Assembly (NCBI GenBank): GCA_016190545.1
Contig: JACPQI010000140.1
Coordinates: 1 to 31,006, forward strand
DNA: 31,006 nt
Reading direction: 5' to 3'
DNA from: Chloroflexota bacterium
GTDB taxonomy: Bacteria > Chloroflexota > Dehalococcoidia > SHYB01 > JACPQI01
Made by a program: the position numbers and the translations under genes. Below, piece after piece: positions 15,645-21,832 of this stretch; the first letter of the stretch is position 1; each line of letters starts with the position of its first letter. A model generated the notes under the pieces. The model searched no databases. It worked only from the letters and a program-made list of their open reading frames with translations, and was not told where the DNA came from.

Positions 15645-15662
15645 TGGGTGGAGAAACACCCA
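15645..15662 (+). promoter_or_regulatory. Hairpin directly before the thioredoxin Shine-Dalgarno
   Basis: TGGGTG (15645-15650) and CACCCA (15657-15662) form a 6-bp stem with loop GAGAAA. AGGAGG follows immediately (15663-15668). It could mark a processing point or tune thioredoxin translation relative to plsX. Confidence 0.3.
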
Positions 15663-15681
15663 AGGAGGACTGATTCAGACC

Positions 15682-16008
15682 ATGGCAACGATTCATGAAG
15701 TACAGGATGCAACCTTTGACCAGGATGTGCTCAAGTCGACGGTGCCGGTGCTTGTGGACTTCTGGGCCCCGTGGTGCGGCCCCTGCCGGATGGTGGCGCC
15801 GATTGTGGAAGAGCTGTCTCAGGAATACGGCGCGAAGATGTCGTTCGTCAAGCTGAACGTGGACGATAACCCGGCGACAGCGGCCAAATACGGCATCCGC
15901 AGCATCCCCACGCTGCTCGTGTTCAAGGGCGGCCAGCCGGTCAAGTCGGTCATCGGCGCGGTGCCCAAGCGGGAGCTGAAGAAGCAGATCGACACTGTGC
16001 TGGTGTAG
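15682..16008 (+). CDS. trxA: Thioredoxin
   Basis: Cytoplasmic dithiol reductant, 108 aa. It has the full family pattern: [20 protein letters not shown] with redox Cys32 and Cys35, [20 protein letters not shown] with the cis-Pro (Pro76), and the Gly-rich FKGGQPV. An AAGGAGG lies 13 bases before the ATG, a slightly long spacing. It follows plsX and may share its transcript. A selenocysteine tRNA gene follows. Confidence 0.95.
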   Translation: MATIHEVQDATFDQDVLKSTVPVLVDFWAPWCGPCRMVAPIVEELSQEYGAKMSFVKLNVDDNPATAAKYGIRSIPTLLVFKGGQPVKSVIGAVPKRELKKQIDTVLV

Positions 16009-16088
16009 GCGGCTGGCTCTCTTACATATTGACTCTTCGCATTCCAATCCCCAGAGCTGTTCCCTCGTTCGCGTCAAGCTAGCGACGC

Positions 16089-16094
16089 TATAAT
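16089..16094 (+). promoter_or_regulatory. -10 box of the selenocysteine tRNA gene
   Basis: A perfect TATAAT ends 22 bases before the mature tRNA 5' end, leaving a short 5' leader for RNase P. The -35 region (about 16066-16071) is weak. Confidence 0.5.
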
Positions 16095-16116
16095 GGGGAC
16101 TGTCGTCTCCGTGCCT

Positions 16117-16214
16117 GAGAGCGGATGGGTCCTGGTGGGCCTCGCGGACTTCAAATCCGTTGCCCTGACGCCTGCGCGTCGGGGGGTGGGTTCGACTCCC
16201 TCCCGCTCTCGCCA
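16117..16214 (+). tRNA. selC: tRNA-Sec (anticodon UCA)
   Basis: The 98-base RNA inserts selenocysteine at UGA codons. It shows all the selC marks. The acceptor stem is 8 bp (GAGAGCGG 16117-16124 with CCGCTCTC 16203-16210), followed by discriminator G and an encoded CCA (16212-16214). The D stem is 6 bp with a 4-base loop (16127-16132/16137-16142). The anticodon arm is GCGGA-CTTCAAA-TCCGT with TCA at 16151-16153. The long variable arm has a 7-bp stem (16164-16170/16177-16183). The T arm GTGGG-TTCGACT-CCCTC has one U-U mismatch. The stacked 8+5 acceptor/T helix is the bacterial type. No selA, selB or selD is in the window. Confidence 0.95.
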
Positions 16215-16305
16215 GATGCAAGCAGCTACGGCTCTTGCCCCCAGGTCGGCGACGCCGTATGCTCTGAGCACAAGCCAGCCCACCATAGCGTTCGAGGAGG
16301 GCAAT

Positions 16306-16806
16306 GTGAGAAAGCAACCGGCACGGCGTAGTGGCGCATCCCTGGCCGCGCGGGTCCAGGCGCTGGAGGACGAGCGTGCCATCCTCCACCTGTTCTATCT
16401 CTACTCCCACATCGCCGACTTCGGGCCGGCGGAGGCCTGGGCGGATTGCTTCACGAAGAACGGCGTCCTGGAGATACGCTCGCGCACCGGGCAGTCTTCC
16501 TCGCATCGCGGGCGCACGGCCATCACCGCCTTCTCCGCCAGCCGGGCCAAGGCGCCGGAGGTCTACCACTTGCACCTCCCCCTGGCCCCCCTAATCACGC
16601 TGAACGGGGACGCCGCTACCTGCCTGAGCTACTTCGCCTCGGTGGAAGAGGGTCCCAATGGCGAGCCCTATGTGCGGACGTTTGGCCGCTACCACGACAC
16701 GCTGGTGAAGGAAGAGGCTGGCCTGTGGCGGCTCAAGAAGCGTGTCATTGAGCGGCTCGCCAGCAACCCGAACTGGCAGGGCGGCGCGTCGGCCCGCAAA
16801 GGCTAG
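16306..16806 (+). CDS. SnoaL-like (NTF2-fold) protein
   Basis: Small alpha+beta barrel protein of the SnoaL/NTF2-like superfamily, which contains hydroxylases, isomerases, dehydratases and proteins without enzymatic activity. The 166-aa protein shows the family core: LEDERAILHLFYLYSHIADF, then WADCFTKNGVLEIRSR, RGRTAITAF, the Leu-rich middle strand PLAPLITLNGDAATCLSYF, and FGRYHDTLVKEEAGLWRLKK. The GTG start at 16306 has GAGGAGG five bases upstream. It begins 92 bases after the tRNA-Sec gene. A second, different SnoaL-like protein is encoded at 19498-20025. The function cannot be assigned. Confidence 0.78.
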   Translation: MRKQPARRSGASLAARVQALEDERAILHLFYLYSHIADFGPAEAWADCFTKNGVLEIRSRTGQSSSHRGRTAITAFSASRAKAPEVYHLHLPLAPLITLNGDAATCLSYFASVEEGPNGEPYVRTFGRYHDTLVKEEAGLWRLKKRVIERLASNPNWQGGASARKG

Positions 16807-16848
16807 GCCGGGACTGGATCGCCGCCAAGGAAGAGGCTTGCCGCATTC

Positions 16849-17337
16849 TTACGCCAGCAGACGTTCAAGCTGGCGGTTGAACTGGGCGAGCAGGAGTCGG
16901 CAGAGGTTGCGAACTAGCGGATAGCCCAGCGCCGGGTCCCGCTCCATGAGATCGTGCAGCTTATGACTGTCGATATGCAGCAACTCGACAGCACCCAGGG
17001 CCCGCGCTGTGCCTGCCTCCTTCTCATCGCCAACAAGGGCCGCTACGTTAAAGACAGCCCCCAAGTCCGAGAGGTCGAGCACGTGCTCTTCATCGCCCCG
17101 GTGGCGGCTCAGGGCCACCACACCTTTCAGCACCACGAAGGCGTCGTGGGTGGCGTCAGGACAGTGGCAGACGATCTCTTCCTCTTTGAAGGTCTTTACC
17201 GCCATCGTGGCGGCCAGAGTCGGAATGCGGTCCTCCGGCAGGCCGGTGAACACGGGGTACTCCCCCAGCGCCACAACGACTTCTTCTTCACCCGGCGACA
17301 TCGCCTTCGCCTTGTGCTTCGAGAACAGCATCCCCAT
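16849..17337 (-). CDS. Cyclic nucleotide-binding (cNMP) domain protein without HTH
   Basis: Single-domain Crp/EPAC-like ligand-binding protein, 162 aa. The beta-roll shows LPEDRIPTLAATMAVKTFKE, DAFVVLKGVVALSRH, VLDLSDLGAVFNVAALVGDE (the phosphate-binding-cassette region) and ALGAVELLHIDSHKLHDLME. The protein ends after NLCRLLLAQFNRQLERLLA with no helix-turn-helix domain. It is therefore not a normal Crp regulator and may act through another protein. The canonical Arg of the cAMP-binding cassette is not evident, so ligand binding is uncertain. The start at 17337 has GAGGAGG five bases upstream. It is convergent with the SnoaL-like gene and divergent from the LLM enzyme gene. Confidence 0.78.
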   Translation of the reverse strand: MGMLFSKHKAKAMSPGEEEVVVALGEYPVFTGLPEDRIPTLAATMAVKTFKEEEIVCHCPDATHDAFVVLKGVVALSRHRGDEEHVLDLSDLGAVFNVAALVGDEKEAGTARALGAVELLHIDSHKLHDLMERDPALGYPLVRNLCRLLLAQFNRQLERLLA

Positions 17338-17394
17338 AGCACCCTCCTCGGATTGTTTCCTAGAGCCTCTAATAAAACCTAATACCGAACACAT

Positions 17395-17480
17395 CGGGGC
17401 ATTCTGAGCGAAGCGAAGAATCTCCGCGCGAGACCCTTCGTCCTTCCTTGGAAGGACTCAAGAGTGACAGGTTTTGTTAG
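17395..17480. repeat. Candidate interspersed intergenic repeat
   Basis: The stretch around ATTCTGAGCGAAGCGAAGAA (17401-17420) followed by GTCCTTCC-TT-GGAAGGAC (17440-17457) looks like the short non-coding repeats scattered through many environmental bacterial genomes. The second part is a perfect 8-bp inverted repeat. Only one copy is in this window, so repetition is inferred from general resemblance. Confidence 0.45.
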
Positions 17481-17585
17481 GCGTTCTTAGTACTTAGACG
17501 AAAGAGCGTGGTGTACGGATTCATTCACGTGACACCACAGAGCGAACAGTGTACGCTGGGGAAAGTCTCGCAGGAGCGTGAGCGT

Positions 17586-18695
17586 ATGGAGCAACACCTG
17601 AAGTTGAAAGTCCGCCTCGGTGTGGGCATTGGTCAGTGGCCGTTCGGGCCGCCGGAGGCGCAGCCCTTCTGGCGCTTTGTTGAGCACGCCGAGGAGATGC
17701 GCATCGACTCCATCTGGATCAGCGACCGGGTGGTGTCCGACCGGCTGAGCCTGGACCCCATCACCGCCTTCGCCGCCATCGCCGGGCGGACGCGCACCAT
17801 CAAGTTCGGGCCCAGCGTGCTGGCCCTGCCGCTGCGCCACCCCGTGGTCCTGGCCAAGGAGATCGCCACCATCGATTTCCTGTCGGGCGGGCGCATGCTG
17901 CCGGCGGTGGGCATCGGCACGGAATTGCCGGAAGAGCTGCTGGCCTGCGGGGTGAAGCGGGAGGAGCGGGCCGGGCGGACGGACGAGGCGATACAGCTTA
18001 TGCGCAGGCTGTGGCTGGAGGAGAAGGTGACGCACAAGGGGCGCTACTTCCAGGTGGAGAACGCCACAGTCCTGCCCCGACCGGTGCGCAATCCGCCGCC
18101 GATCTGGATAGGAGGGCGCACCGAGGCCGCCTTCCGCCGCACCGGCGCCCTGGGCGATGGCTGGCTGGCGGCCCAGGTGACACCTGAGGAGGCGGCCACC
18201 GGCATCGAGCGGGTGCAGCATTACGCGTCGCAACACAACCGCCGGGTGCCCAGCGACCACTTCGGGGTCATCATCCCCTACTGCCTGGGCCGCACGCCCG
18301 AGGCCGCAGCAGACGAGGCCGGGCCGCGGATGCCGCGCCAGCGGGCCGACCTACGGCTGGCCGACTACTGCGGCCTGGGTACGCCGGACGACGTGTGCAG
18401 GCTTATCGACCGCTACATCGCCGTGGGGGTGAGCAAGTTCGTGCTGCGGCCCGCCTGCCGACCGGAAAGGTTTTTCGAGCACCTGGACGCGCTGGGACAG
18501 GAGATGGCGCCGCGGTACCACCGGCCGTTGGGGGCGCAGCATGCTGCGCCCCCTACTATAATGTGGACAGTGATATTGCCCATTGGAGGCCCCTATGGAA
18601 AGCCTGCGCTCCCTCCTTTTTGTCCCCGGCAGCCGGGCCGACATGCTGCAAAAGGCGGGCGACGTCCCCGCCGATGCCCTGGTCCCGGACCTTGA
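17586..18695 (+). CDS. LLM-class flavin-dependent oxidoreductase (luciferase-like)
   Basis: TIM-barrel F420- or FMN-dependent oxidoreductase; substrate unknown. The start at 17586 has AGGAG nine bases upstream and gives KVRLGVGIGQWPFGP at the N-terminus. Further family segments are HAEEMRIDSIWISDRV, LSLDPITAFAAIAGRT, VLALPLRHPVVLAKEIATID, FLSGGRMLPAVGIG and PPPIWIGGRTEAAFRRTGAL. Homology should end near residue 318 (LGQEMAPRYHR). Instead the frame runs on through a 24-base palindrome and 101 bases into the next gene before a TGA at 18693-18695. The natural stop has probably been lost by insertion of the palindrome, leaving a non-homologous tail of about 50 residues. Confidence 0.85.
   Translation: MEQHLKLKVRLGVGIGQWPFGPPEAQPFWRFVEHAEEMRIDSIWISDRVVSDRLSLDPITAFAAIAGRTRTIKFGPSVLALPLRHPVVLAKEIATIDFLSGGRMLPAVGIGTELPEELLACGVKREERAGRTDEAIQLMRRLWLEEKVTHKGRYFQVENATVLPRPVRNPPPIWIGGRTEAAFRRTGALGDGWLAAQVTPEEAATGIERVQHYASQHNRRVPSDHFGVIIPYCLGRTPEAAADEAGPRMPRQRADLRLADYCGLGTPDDVCRLIDRYIAVGVSKFVLRPACRPERFFEHLDALGQEMAPRYHRPLGAQHAAPPTIMWTVILPIGGPYGKPALPPFCPRQPGRHAAKGGRRPRRCPGPGP
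18530..18553. repeat. 24-bp perfect palindrome (REP-like) at the LLM/citE junction
   Basis: GGGGGCGCAGCA is followed at once by its exact reverse complement TGCTGCGCCCCC. It lies just upstream of the citE -10 box (18557-18562) and covers the place of the -35 box. It is read through by the LLM gene. It resembles the 22-base palindrome at 7590-7611 at its outer ends. Confidence 0.7.
18557..18562 (+). promoter_or_regulatory. -10 box of the CitE-like gene
   Basis: A perfect TATAAT lies 32 bases before the ATG at 18595 and four bases after the palindrome. A -35 box would fall inside the palindrome and does not resemble TTGACA, so a palindrome-binding protein could act here. Confidence 0.45.
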
Positions 18696-19479
18696 AGACT
18701 CGGTGACGCTTGCGGAAAAGGCGTCGGCGCGGGAGACGGTGAAAAAAGCCCTGCCATCGTTAGCCAAGCGAGGCCAGCGGGTCTTCGTGCGCATCAACGG
18801 CCTGGCCTCGGGCCTGGCGGGCGACGACCTGGCTGCCGTGGTGGGGCCGCACATCGACGGGGTGTGCCTGGGCAAGGTGGAGTCCGCCCACGACATCTTT
18901 GACCTGAGCAGCATGCTGGCGCTGCGGGAGAAGGAGCAAGGGCTGCCCATCGGCGCGATGAAGGTTATCGCCTGGATCGAGTCGGCAAAGGGGGTGATGC
19001 GGGCCTTCGAAATAGCCAGCGCCAATCCCCGGCTGGTGGCGGTGGCCTTCGGCGCGGAGGACTTCACCCACGATATGGGCATCGCGCGGTCGGCAGCGGG
19101 TGAGGAGGTGCGCTGGCCGCGGGCGCAGGTGGCCATCGCCGCCCACGCTTCTGAGATTTACGCCTATGACACCCCTACCATGGAGTATGCGGACGAAAAG
19201 AAGACGGAGCAGGACGCGCTGGACGCCAAGCGCTATGGCTTTCAGGGCAAGTTCGCCATTCATCCGAAGCAGGCGCCCGTGCTGAACCGGGTGTTCAGCC
19301 CCGCGCCGGCGGAGATCAAGGAGGCGAAGCGGATCGTGACGGCCTTCGATGAAGCGGAGGCCAAGGGGGTGGGCGCCTTCTCGCTGGACAACAAGCTCAT
19401 CGACGCGCCGGTGGTGAAGCGGGCGCGCCACCTGCTGGAGCAGGCCCAGGCGATGGAGAAGCGGGCGGCGAAACGCTAG
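18595..19479 (+). CDS. CitE-like / HpcH-HpaI family CoA-ester lyase
   Basis: Mg-dependent TIM-barrel lyase of the citrate lyase beta/malyl-CoA lyase group, which cleaves or forms C-C bonds in acyl-CoA or citryl compounds; exact substrate unknown. The 294-aa protein shows SLLFVPGSRADMLQKA, VPDLEDSVTLAEKASARE, VFVRINGLASG (substrate-binding Arg), IAWIESAKGVMRAFEI (catalytic/metal Glu) and VAFGAEDFTHDMG (metal Asp). It ends with KFAIHPKQAPVLNRVFSP. The ATG at 18595 has GGAGG five bases upstream. The preceding LLM frame overlaps it by 101 bases in another frame. No citrate lyase alpha or gamma subunit is present, so it is a stand-alone CitE-like enzyme. Confidence 0.88.
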   Translation: MESLRSLLFVPGSRADMLQKAGDVPADALVPDLEDSVTLAEKASARETVKKALPSLAKRGQRVFVRINGLASGLAGDDLAAVVGPHIDGVCLGKVESAHDIFDLSSMLALREKEQGLPIGAMKVIAWIESAKGVMRAFEIASANPRLVAVAFGAEDFTHDMGIARSAAGEEVRWPRAQVAIAAHASEIYAYDTPTMEYADEKKTEQDALDAKRYGFQGKFAIHPKQAPVLNRVFSPAPAEIKEAKRIVTAFDEAEAKGVGAFSLDNKLIDAPVVKRARHLLEQAQAMEKRAAKR

Positions 19480-19497
19480 CGGCCCTTTCCGTCTGGC

Positions 19498-20025
19498 CTA
19501 AGCGTCCCGCTGATAGACCAGGTCCTCCGGCCCGCGACGGCCCATGCGCCTGTACGCGGACAGGAAGCCGTCGCCCCACTGCTCGGTAGAGGGGTCGCTC
19601 CGGTTCCAGTCGTAGGCGACGCGGCGCTTGGCGATCTTCCACATTCCGTTCCGGCGCTCGAAGCGGTCCAGGTAGCGCAGGCCCACGACCACGTCGTAGT
19701 CCTTCCCATCGCGCTCGATGCGGTGGTAGGCGTGGCAATAGGCCTCGCTATAAGCGACGTCGCCTTTCAGCTCGATGAGCACGTTCGATATGCTGTGCTC
19801 CGTCAGCTTCATCGTCCTGACCGTCGCCATAGCCCTAGCGCAGAACTCAGGTGCCGTCTCAGGAGAAAGGTGACGCTCGTCGGTGGCGTCCGGGTGGTAC
19901 ACGGAGCGGAGCAGCGGCTCATCGCACCGGTCGACAGCCCGGCAATAGCGCATGAGCGCCTCATAGATGTCCTGCTTGTCGAGAAGCTCCTGCACCTTGG
20001 CTTCGCGCCCGGTCTTCCGGTCCAT
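19498..20025 (-). CDS. SnoaL-like domain protein (nuclear transport factor 2 fold)
   Basis: 175-aa member of the SnoaL_4 group, found alone or as small subunits of ring-hydroxylating enzymes and often of unknown role. It has VQELLDKQDIYEALMRYCRA, VDRCDEPLLRSVYHPDATDE, TEHSISNVLIELKGDVAYSE, YDVVVGLRYLDRFERRNGMW and KIAKRRVAYDW, the normal order of helices and strands. The early Tyr-Arg-Asp residues and the His of HPDA match the putative active-site positions. The ATG has GGGAGGGG just upstream. It follows the split EamA genes by 21 bases, so it is likely in the same operon, and it converges with the CitE-like gene. Confidence 0.82.
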   Translation of the reverse strand: MDRKTGREAKVQELLDKQDIYEALMRYCRAVDRCDEPLLRSVYHPDATDERHLSPETAPEFCARAMATVRTMKLTEHSISNVLIELKGDVAYSEAYCHAYHRIERDGKDYDVVVGLRYLDRFERRNGMWKIAKRRVAYDWNRSDPSTEQWGDGFLSAYRRMGRRGPEDLVYQRDA

Positions 20026-20046
20026 GTCCCCTCCCTACTGCTGGTC

Positions 20047-20532
20047 TTACCCCACGCTCACCAGAATAGCGCCGGCAATGACGAGGACAACACCCAGGTA
20101 GCTGCGCAGCGTGACCTTCTCCAACCGCCGCAGGAAGATGTGGGCCAGTACCATGGTGACCAGGGGGTTCAAGGAGATGAGCGGCGAGACGATCACCAGC
20201 GGCGACCGGTCCAGGGCCATATAGAGCAACGTCACGCCGCTGGCCGTCGCCAGGCCGGACACGGCGAAGAGCATGACGCCCTTACGCTTGGGCGGGATGA
20301 TGGCCGTCTGGCCGGAGTCGCGGAGGGCGAAGGGAGCGAGGGTGGCCATACCGACGAAGAGGGAGATGGCCGCGCCAATGATAGGGGAAGCGCTGCTTCC
20401 CACATGCTGACGGACGAGGACAGAGGCGACGGCGTAGGAGAAGGCGGCGGCGAAGGCCAGGATAAAGCCGAAGCGAAGGAGTCGGGAGTCCTGGCCGCCC
20501 TGCGGGGTCTTGCGCTCAGTGTGCACGCTCAC
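20047..20532 (-). CDS. EamA/DMT transporter, C-terminal half (separate gene)
   Basis: 161-aa integral membrane protein equal to the second EamA repeat of a drug/metabolite transporter. After a hydrophilic N-terminus it has about five hydrophobic helices: GFILAFAAAFSYAVASVLV, then SPIIGAAISLFVGMATLAPF, GVMLFAVSGLATASGVTLLY, SPLVIVSPLISLNPLVTMVL and SYLGVVLVIAGAILVSVG. Its GTG start overlaps the stop of the N-terminal half by four bases (GTGA), so translation is coupled. Together the two halves make about 301 aa, the size of one normal ten-helix EamA protein. Confidence 0.8.
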   Translation of the reverse strand: MSVHTERKTPQGGQDSRLLRFGFILAFAAAFSYAVASVLVRQHVGSSASPIIGAAISLFVGMATLAPFALRDSGQTAIIPPKRKGVMLFAVSGLATASGVTLLYMALDRSPLVIVSPLISLNPLVTMVLAHIFLRRLEKVTLRSYLGVVLVIAGAILVSVG

Positions 20533-20951
20533 TTCCTATCGGTGATGATGAGGAGGATGCCGCCAAAGACGGCGACGGTGCCCACGGCGACCAGCGCCGA
20601 TGGACGCTCGCCGAGGAAGATGATGGCCAGAAGCGCCCCAAAGAGAGGCGAGGAGGCGATGATGGGGCTGGAGCGGGTGACGCCCAGATGCCGCATGGCG
20701 GAGTAGTTGAGCAGCCGCCCGATGGTGAAGTTCAGCACGCCGGCCAGTCCGAACCACAGCACCATGCTCACGGTGACGTTGGGCAGGTCATCCCAGGCCG
20801 CCACCACTGCCACAAGGGTGGCGAACAGGAAGCTGGAGACCAGGGAGACCAGCACGCCTTGGGACGTGCTCATGTAGCGGAGGGCTTGCCGGGTTATGAC
20901 GCCGGCCACGCCCCAGCAACATGCGGCGAGAATCGCGAAGAGGACACCCAT
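20529..20951 (-). CDS. EamA/DMT transporter, N-terminal half (separate gene)
   Basis: 140-aa membrane protein equal to one EamA repeat with about five helices, starting GVLFAILAACCWGVAGVITRQ and ending GTVAVFGGILLIITDRK. The family motif is clear in SPIIASSPLFGALLAIIFLG followed by ERPSALVAVG. It probably pairs with the downstream half-gene to form one transporter of unknown substrate. The ATG has no Shine-Dalgarno, and a TACAAT box sits only 11 bases upstream, so the mRNA may be leaderless. Confidence 0.8.
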   Translation of the reverse strand: MGVLFAILAACCWGVAGVITRQALRYMSTSQGVLVSLVSSFLFATLVAVVAAWDDLPNVTVSMVLWFGLAGVLNFTIGRLLNYSAMRHLGVTRSSPIIASSPLFGALLAIIFLGERPSALVAVGTVAVFGGILLIITDRK

Positions 20952-20962
20952 AGAATGGCGGT

Positions 20963-20968
20963 ATTGTA
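20963..20968 (-). promoter_or_regulatory. Possible -10 box giving a leaderless EamA transcript
   Basis: On the minus strand TACAAT ends 11 bases before the ATG at 20951, which would put the transcript start within a few bases of the start codon. No -35 match is visible. Confidence 0.3.
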
Positions 20969-20974
20969 GCGCAT

Positions 20975-20996
20975 CCCGCCGCGCCGCGTCGGCGGG
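20975..20996 (-). terminator. Hairpin after the unknown membrane protein gene
   Basis: CCCGCCG (20975-20981) pairs with CGGCGGG (20990-20996) across an 8-base loop, starting 10 bases downstream of the minus-strand stop at 21007. It lacks a T-tract. Confidence 0.35.
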
Positions 20997-21006
20997 CGCG
21001 CGGGCG

Positions 21007-21666
21007 CTACTGCTCCGGCTTCCGCATCATAGCCCAGGTGCGGAGGGCGTAGTAAAGCCATATCGGCACCACGATAGCCATGGTGGCCACTGCCTCTCCC
21101 GGCTGCGGGCGGAAGGTATCTGCGTTCAGCAGGTACCGGAGAAGGTCGCGCAAGGCGTTGGCCATGAGGGCGATAGAGGCGACACCGAAGCTGGCCAGCA
21201 TGGCGAAGACGTAGATGCGCTCCGTGGCGTCGTGGGCCAGATCAAGGCCCCTCGCAAGTACTCGGCGGAGGAAGGTGTGGACAGTGAGCACCAGAAGACC
21301 TATGGCAGTGAAAGTGCTGGCATCGATGAGGTCGTTTTTACGATAGTCCGGCTCCCGCACCTCAACGGGCTTGATGGCGGGGCCGTCTATGGGCTGGCGG
21401 ACCGGCGGCGGTTCGTAGCGGTAGTAACTGAACTCGTAGTCGGCATAGCTGAACCCCACCTTGAGGAAATTGGCGAGGCCGATGATGAGGACGATGAGGC
21501 CCGCAATGCTGGCGATGTAGGCGTAGAATCGCACCAGATTACGGAAGTGGAAGAACGTGCTGACGCGCTCGCTCTGGCCGCGCACGACGAGAGCGGCAAG
21601 GTACACCACACCAGCAACGACTGCAAGAAAGGCCAGACTGCCGAAGACCGCGCCAAAGACTCCCAT
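21007..21666 (-). CDS. Uncharacterised multi-pass membrane protein
   Basis: 219-aa protein with about five hydrophobic segments: residues 1-28, 45-66, 119-136, about 150-170 and 190-208. A hydrophilic Tyr/Pro-rich loop around residues 70-110 (YEFSYYRYEPPPVRQP) follows the second segment. I do not recognise a family with confidence; a DUF5671-like membrane domain is possible. The ATG has AGGAAG just upstream. A 7-bp hairpin lies in its leader (21683-21701). It sits between the ABC-2 exporter genes and the split EamA transporter on the same strand, with gaps of 166 and 55 bases. Confidence 0.7.
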   Translation of the reverse strand: MGVFGAVFGSLAFLAVVAGVVYLAALVVRGQSERVSTFFHFRNLVRFYAYIASIAGLIVLIIGLANFLKVGFSYADYEFSYYRYEPPPVRQPIDGPAIKPVEVREPDYRKNDLIDASTFTAIGLLVLTVHTFLRRVLARGLDLAHDATERIYVFAMLASFGVASIALMANALRDLLRYLLNADTFRPQPGEAVATMAIVVPIWLYYALRTWAMMRKPEQ

Positions 21667-21682
21667 GTGAAGCTTCCTTTCT

Positions 21683-21701
21683 CGTGCCGTTGTACGGCAC
21701 G
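21683..21701 (-). promoter_or_regulatory. Leader hairpin of the membrane protein gene
   Basis: CGTGCCG and CGGCACG form a perfect 7-bp stem with a 5-base loop, ending about 8 bases before the AGGAAG ribosome-binding site of the gene starting at 21666 on the minus strand. It could control translation or be an operator. Confidence 0.35.
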
Positions 21702-21832
21702 CGTAGCCCGTGGTGCGACAGGCCCGGTTTTATCCATATCGAGCAGTCCACCACAGATGACGACGGTAGCAACGTCCCTTTGTATATAACGTTCCGCAGA
21801 CCACATTTGTTCCTCGCAGCGTGCTCCCAGCT

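Noticed and set aside
20529..20532. TGA between the two EamA halves as a recoded Sec codon
   Set aside because: Reading through the TGA in frame does not enter the frame of the second half, so recoding would not join them.
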